This document shows, one piece after another, positions 59,269 through 61,356 of a DNA stretch of 61,356 nt; the first letter of the stretch is position 1; every line of letters starts with the position of its first letter. The stretch comes from Clostridia bacterium (GTDB lineage: Bacteria; Bacillota; Clostridia; Christensenellales; Borkfalkiaceae). The translations under genes and the position numbers were made by a program. The stretch is taken from assembly GCA_013316055.1 (NCBI GenBank), contig WSNM01000005.1:1-61356 (forward strand), read 5' to 3'. Under the pieces are notes generated by a model that saw nothing but the letters and a program-made list of their open reading frames with translations, was not told where the DNA came from and did no database searches.

Positions 59269-59796
59269 ATGAAGAAATGTGTAGTTTGCGGTGAAATCGT
59301 AGAAGACGGCGTAGAGGTTTGCCCCGTATGCAAGGCAAAGAAGTTCGAGCCCGTATCGGCTGACGCTAAGTATGCTTGCGAGCATATTGTGGGTGACGGT
59401 GTTTGCGACGACGCTGAAATTATGGAGGGCCTGCACGCAAACTTTGCCGGCGAGTGCACCGAGGTTGGTATGTACCTTGCAATGGCAAGAGTTGCCGAGC
59501 GCGAGGGCTATCCCGAAATAGCAGAGGCTTACAAGCGTTACGCTTATGAAGAGGCAGAGCATGCGGCTAAATTCGCAGAGCTGCTCGGCGAGGTTGTTAC
59601 CTCCTCCACAAAGAAGAATCTCGAGCTTCGCGCGGCGGCAGAGGCGGGCGCATGCGAGGGTAAGTTCGCGCTTGCTAAGCGTGCAAAGCAGCTCGGTCTT
59701 GACGCTATTCACGATACCGTTCACGAAATGGCTAAGGACGAAGCAAGACACGGCGCGGGCTTTGCAGGTTTGTTGAAGAGATATTTCGGCAAATAA
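59269..59796 (+). CDS. Reverse rubrerythrin (oxygen/peroxide detoxification)
   Basis: 175 aa. The rubredoxin domain is N-terminal ([18 protein letters not shown], two CxxC) and the ferritin-like di-iron domain C-terminal, the reverse of classical rubrerythrin. Di-iron ligands are in [38 protein letters not shown] and [12 protein letters not shown]. Such proteins reduce O2 and H2O2 in clostridia. Codon bias suggests high expression. Monocistronic. Confidence 0.93.
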   Translation: MKKCVVCGEIVEDGVEVCPVCKAKKFEPVSADAKYACEHIVGDGVCDDAEIMEGLHANFAGECTEVGMYLAMARVAEREGYPEIAEAYKRYAYEEAEHAAKFAELLGEVVTSSTKKNLELRAAAEAGACEGKFALAKRAKQLGLDAIHDTVHEMAKDEARHGAGFAGLLKRYFGK

Positions 59797-59818
59797 TTAT
59801 TTAAAATCCAACTTATTT

Positions 59819-59852
59819 AAGGCGGCGGACAAACAGTCCGCCGCCTTATTTT
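59819..59852 (+). terminator. Terminator of the rubrerythrin gene
   Basis: AAGGCGGCGGAC / GTCCGCCGCCTT, 5-nt loop, then ATTTTAT. Confidence 0.85.
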
Positions 59853-59871
59853 ATATTGAAATCCGGTTCTG

Positions 59872-59901
59872 CACAATCATGCTTTTATCCCGCATATAAT
59901 A
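59872..59901 (+). promoter_or_regulatory. Possible sporulation sigma-K-like promoter
   Basis: CACA, 17 nt, CATATAATA preceded by G, fitting the AC / GCATAnnnTA pattern of late mother-cell promoters. A plain sigma-A -10 (TATAAT) overlaps it, but no -35 box matches. Confidence 0.3.
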
Positions 59902-59965
59902 AAATACAGGCAAGGGGGAAAACCCTTGCACTGCAAACTTATTCGGATAAAGGAAAAATAAACAA

Positions 59966-60343
59966 ATGTGTGTAAATTCATCCTGCGGCTGCGGACGCGA
60001 TAATAACTGCGGCTGTAATAATAATGGCGTACCTAACAACTGCGGCGCTTTCCGCAATGCAAACGGCTGCGGCTGTTCCCGCTGTAACAATTGCAACTGT
60101 TGCAGCTTGTGCGGCTTGCTGAACAGCCTGCTTTGGGGAAATAACAGAAGCGGTTGCGGCTGTCATCATCATTGCGGCTGCGGCTGCAATAACAACCGCG
60201 CGGGCAACAACAACGGCTGCGGCTACTTCGACGCCTATTATGCAAGACAGTACGGACTGAACATGGGTTGCTGCGGCAGAAACGACTGGTTTGAATGCCA
60301 GACCCGCTCCGCGTCCTGCTGCAACAACGTAACCATATTATAA
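59966..60343 (+). CDS. Cys/Gly/Asn-rich small protein, possibly a coat or metal-binding protein
   Basis: 125 aa with about 28 Cys, many as CGC or CxxC, plus Gly, Asn and a HHH cluster (GCGCHHHCGCGC). No signal peptide or membrane span. The C-terminal 35 residues (YFDAYYARQYGLNMGCC) are less biased. Low complexity makes homology calls unsafe. Cys-rich spore coat proteins and metallothionein-like proteins are the main options. Shine-Dalgarno AAAGGAAAA. It overlaps the convergent BrkB gene by 6 nt. Confidence 0.65.
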   Translation: MCVNSSCGCGRDNNCGCNNNGVPNNCGAFRNANGCGCSRCNNCNCCSLCGLLNSLLWGNNRSGCGCHHHCGCGCNNNRAGNNNGCGYFDAYYARQYGLNMGCCGRNDWFECQTRSASCCNNVTIL

Positions 60344-61264
60344 TCGCTTAAATTTAATTGCCGTAATATAATCCTTAAAGGGCTTTCTTGAAGAAAGCTC
60401 TTTATTTTTTTGACCTTTGCCGTATAATGCTTCGGACAGCACGGGTCTGTTGCAGACATGCCGTCGGTTGTTAATCATGCCTATCACAAAACAGCACATC
60501 ATAACATAGCACCACAGCAAAAATACTATAAGGGACGCTATTTTACCGTACAGCTTTTCGGGCGAGGCAAAGCCCATATAAATGCCGAAGCCCGTCCCCG
60601 CAACCAGCCACAGCGCAGTTGTCAGCAGACTTCCGCACGCCGCATCGAACAGACTTATTTTTTGCGGGCATGCGAATATATTCATTACAACCGCCGTGCC
60701 GAACATCAGCGCGGTTATAAAAACAAGCGAAATTGCGTCCGATATTTCCGCGGGCAAAAGCATTTCCATAAACGTTGTGCCTACAACCGAAATTCCCGCA
60801 ACCAGCGCAATCATAAGCAGAGCCGCGCCAATCAGCGCAACGGACAGCAGCCTTAATTTAATGCCGCCCTTAAGGCTTTGACTTTCGTATACTATTTCGC
60901 CGCTCCGCCGTAAATGATAGAAAAAGTTGGAGGAGGAGTACAGCGAGGTTGCCAAAAAAACTATTCCCGCGCCGTTAAATGCAATATCGCCGAAGCGCGC
61001 AGTACCGTCGCTGTTGCCCGCCGCGGCCTCTGCCGAGCTTTTTAAATACCTCAAAACGGGGCTTGCGCCTTCAAGAAGTCTGTGATTTAAAAATCTGCTG
61101 ACGTCAACATTCCCGAAAACCAGCGTAAGCCAAAGCAAAAACGGGGTAATGCTCATCAAAAAAAAGTAAACAAGCGTGCCCGCTATTGTGGAAAATCTTT
61201 TATCGGTATAATATTTAATTGTTTTTTTAACCCCTTGATAGGCGTTTACGGCAAATTCCCGCAT
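60338..61264 (-). CDS. YihY/virulence factor BrkB family membrane protein
   Basis: 308 aa from the ATG at 61264 (MREFAVNAYQGVKKT). About six membrane segments. Family features: AGTLVYFFLMSITPFLLWL, SSSNFFYHLRRSGEIVYES and ALWLVAGTGFGIYMGF. Often misnamed RNase BN; function unknown. A longer start (61318) would use sequence belonging to the terminal inverted copy (61298-61356) and is not reliable. Confidence 0.85.
   Translation of the reverse strand: MREFAVNAYQGVKKTIKYYTDKRFSTIAGTLVYFFLMSITPFLLWLTLVFGNVDVSRFLNHRLLEGASPVLRYLKSSAEAAAGNSDGTARFGDIAFNGAGIVFLATSLYSSSNFFYHLRRSGEIVYESQSLKGGIKLRLLSVALIGAALLMIALVAGISVVGTTFMEMLLPAEISDAISLVFITALMFGTAVVMNIFACPQKISLFDAACGSLLTTALWLVAGTGFGIYMGFASPEKLYGKIASLIVFLLWCYVMMCCFVIGMINNRRHVCNRPVLSEALYGKGQKNKELSSRKPFKDYITAIKFKRL
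60581..60639. repeat. Internal partner of the terminal inverted repeat
   Basis: 59 nt within the BrkB-family gene whose exact reverse complement forms the last 59 nt of the window. Confidence 0.95.
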
Positions 61265-61297
61265 AAAAATATATTTTGCAAATTGCAATATTTTAAT

Positions 61298-61356
61298 CGT
61301 GCGGAAGTCTGCTGACAACTGCGCTGTGGCTGGTTGCGGGGACGGGCTTCGGCATT
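61298..61356. repeat. Terminal 59-nt inverted copy, likely contig-end fold-back
   Basis: Exact reverse complement of 60581-60639, running to the last base of the window. Identity is 59 of 59. It replaces the expected upstream flank of the BrkB-family gene. Confidence 0.9.

Noticed and set aside
1..61356. CRISPR arrays and insertion sequences
   Set aside because: No regularly spaced direct repeats and no DDE or HUH transposase were seen anywhere in the window.

Overview
The window reads as chromosomal DNA from an uncultured anaerobic, gut-type Bacillota (Clostridia-like). Support for this comes from the Gram-positive gene order ispG-polC locus-rimP-nusA-ylxR-ylxQ-infB-rbfA-nrnA-truB-ribF, a long single-chain PurL, a reverse rubrerythrin, a class II aldolase, a PP-loop-rich housekeeping set, and clean sigma-A-type promoters (TTGACA-17-TATAAT) with AGGAGG-like ribosome binding sites. 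I cannot name the genus.

Layout. (1) 1-7.6 kb: a surface lipoprotein with an InlB-type repeat, then the end of a purine operon (purH, purD, purL). (2) 7.6-24.1 kb: one long co-directional housekeeping run (nrdR, ispG, a PolC-like protein without polymerase, rimP, nusA, ylxR, ylxQ, infB, rbfA, nrnA, truB, ribF-like, a DUF3267 membrane protein, nfo, pepQ-like, efp, dtd, an MBL hydrolase, a DUF5662 protein), with many overlaps that suggest translational coupling. (3) 24.1-26.6 kb: a ferritin-like protein and a flavoprotein reductase. (4) 26.62 kb: tRNA-Gly(CCC), whose 3' end is the attachment site of a 16.25 kb integrated element (26671-42950, bounded by 29-bp exact direct repeats). (5) 42.9-61.4 kb: host genes again: tcdA, cysK, a DUF1538 transporter with two P-II-like proteins, a PD-(D/E)XK protein, tRNA-Pro(AGG), mntP, murG, a TetR regulator facing a small membrane protein and a PAP2 phosphatase, fba, gapA, ychF, argS, gph, reverse rubrerythrin, a Cys-rich protein and a YihY/BrkB membrane protein. 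The last 59 bases are an inverted copy of sequence inside the last gene, which looks like an assembly fold-back.

The integrated element is the most interesting part. At the left end it has a tyrosine integrase and a Cro/CI-type repressor, both leftward. A strong rightward promoter buried in a 38-bp palindrome follows. Next comes a block of membrane proteins with polycationic C-terminal tails, one of them carrying InlB-type repeats. Then come a compact structured, partly tRNA-like non-coding region, several small unknown proteins, an NPPY methyltransferase, a Zot/pI-like assembly ATPase, a DnaB helicase, a two-winged-helix initiator with a helicase-loader-like Cys motif, and a roughly 440-nt non-coding region full of hairpins. 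There is no terminase, portal, tail, relaxase or recognisable HUH replication protein. The best reading is a filamentous-phage-like (inovirus-like) prophage of a Clostridia host with an unusual DnaB-based replication module. The Zot assignment and the att structure are well supported; virion type and replication mode are inference.
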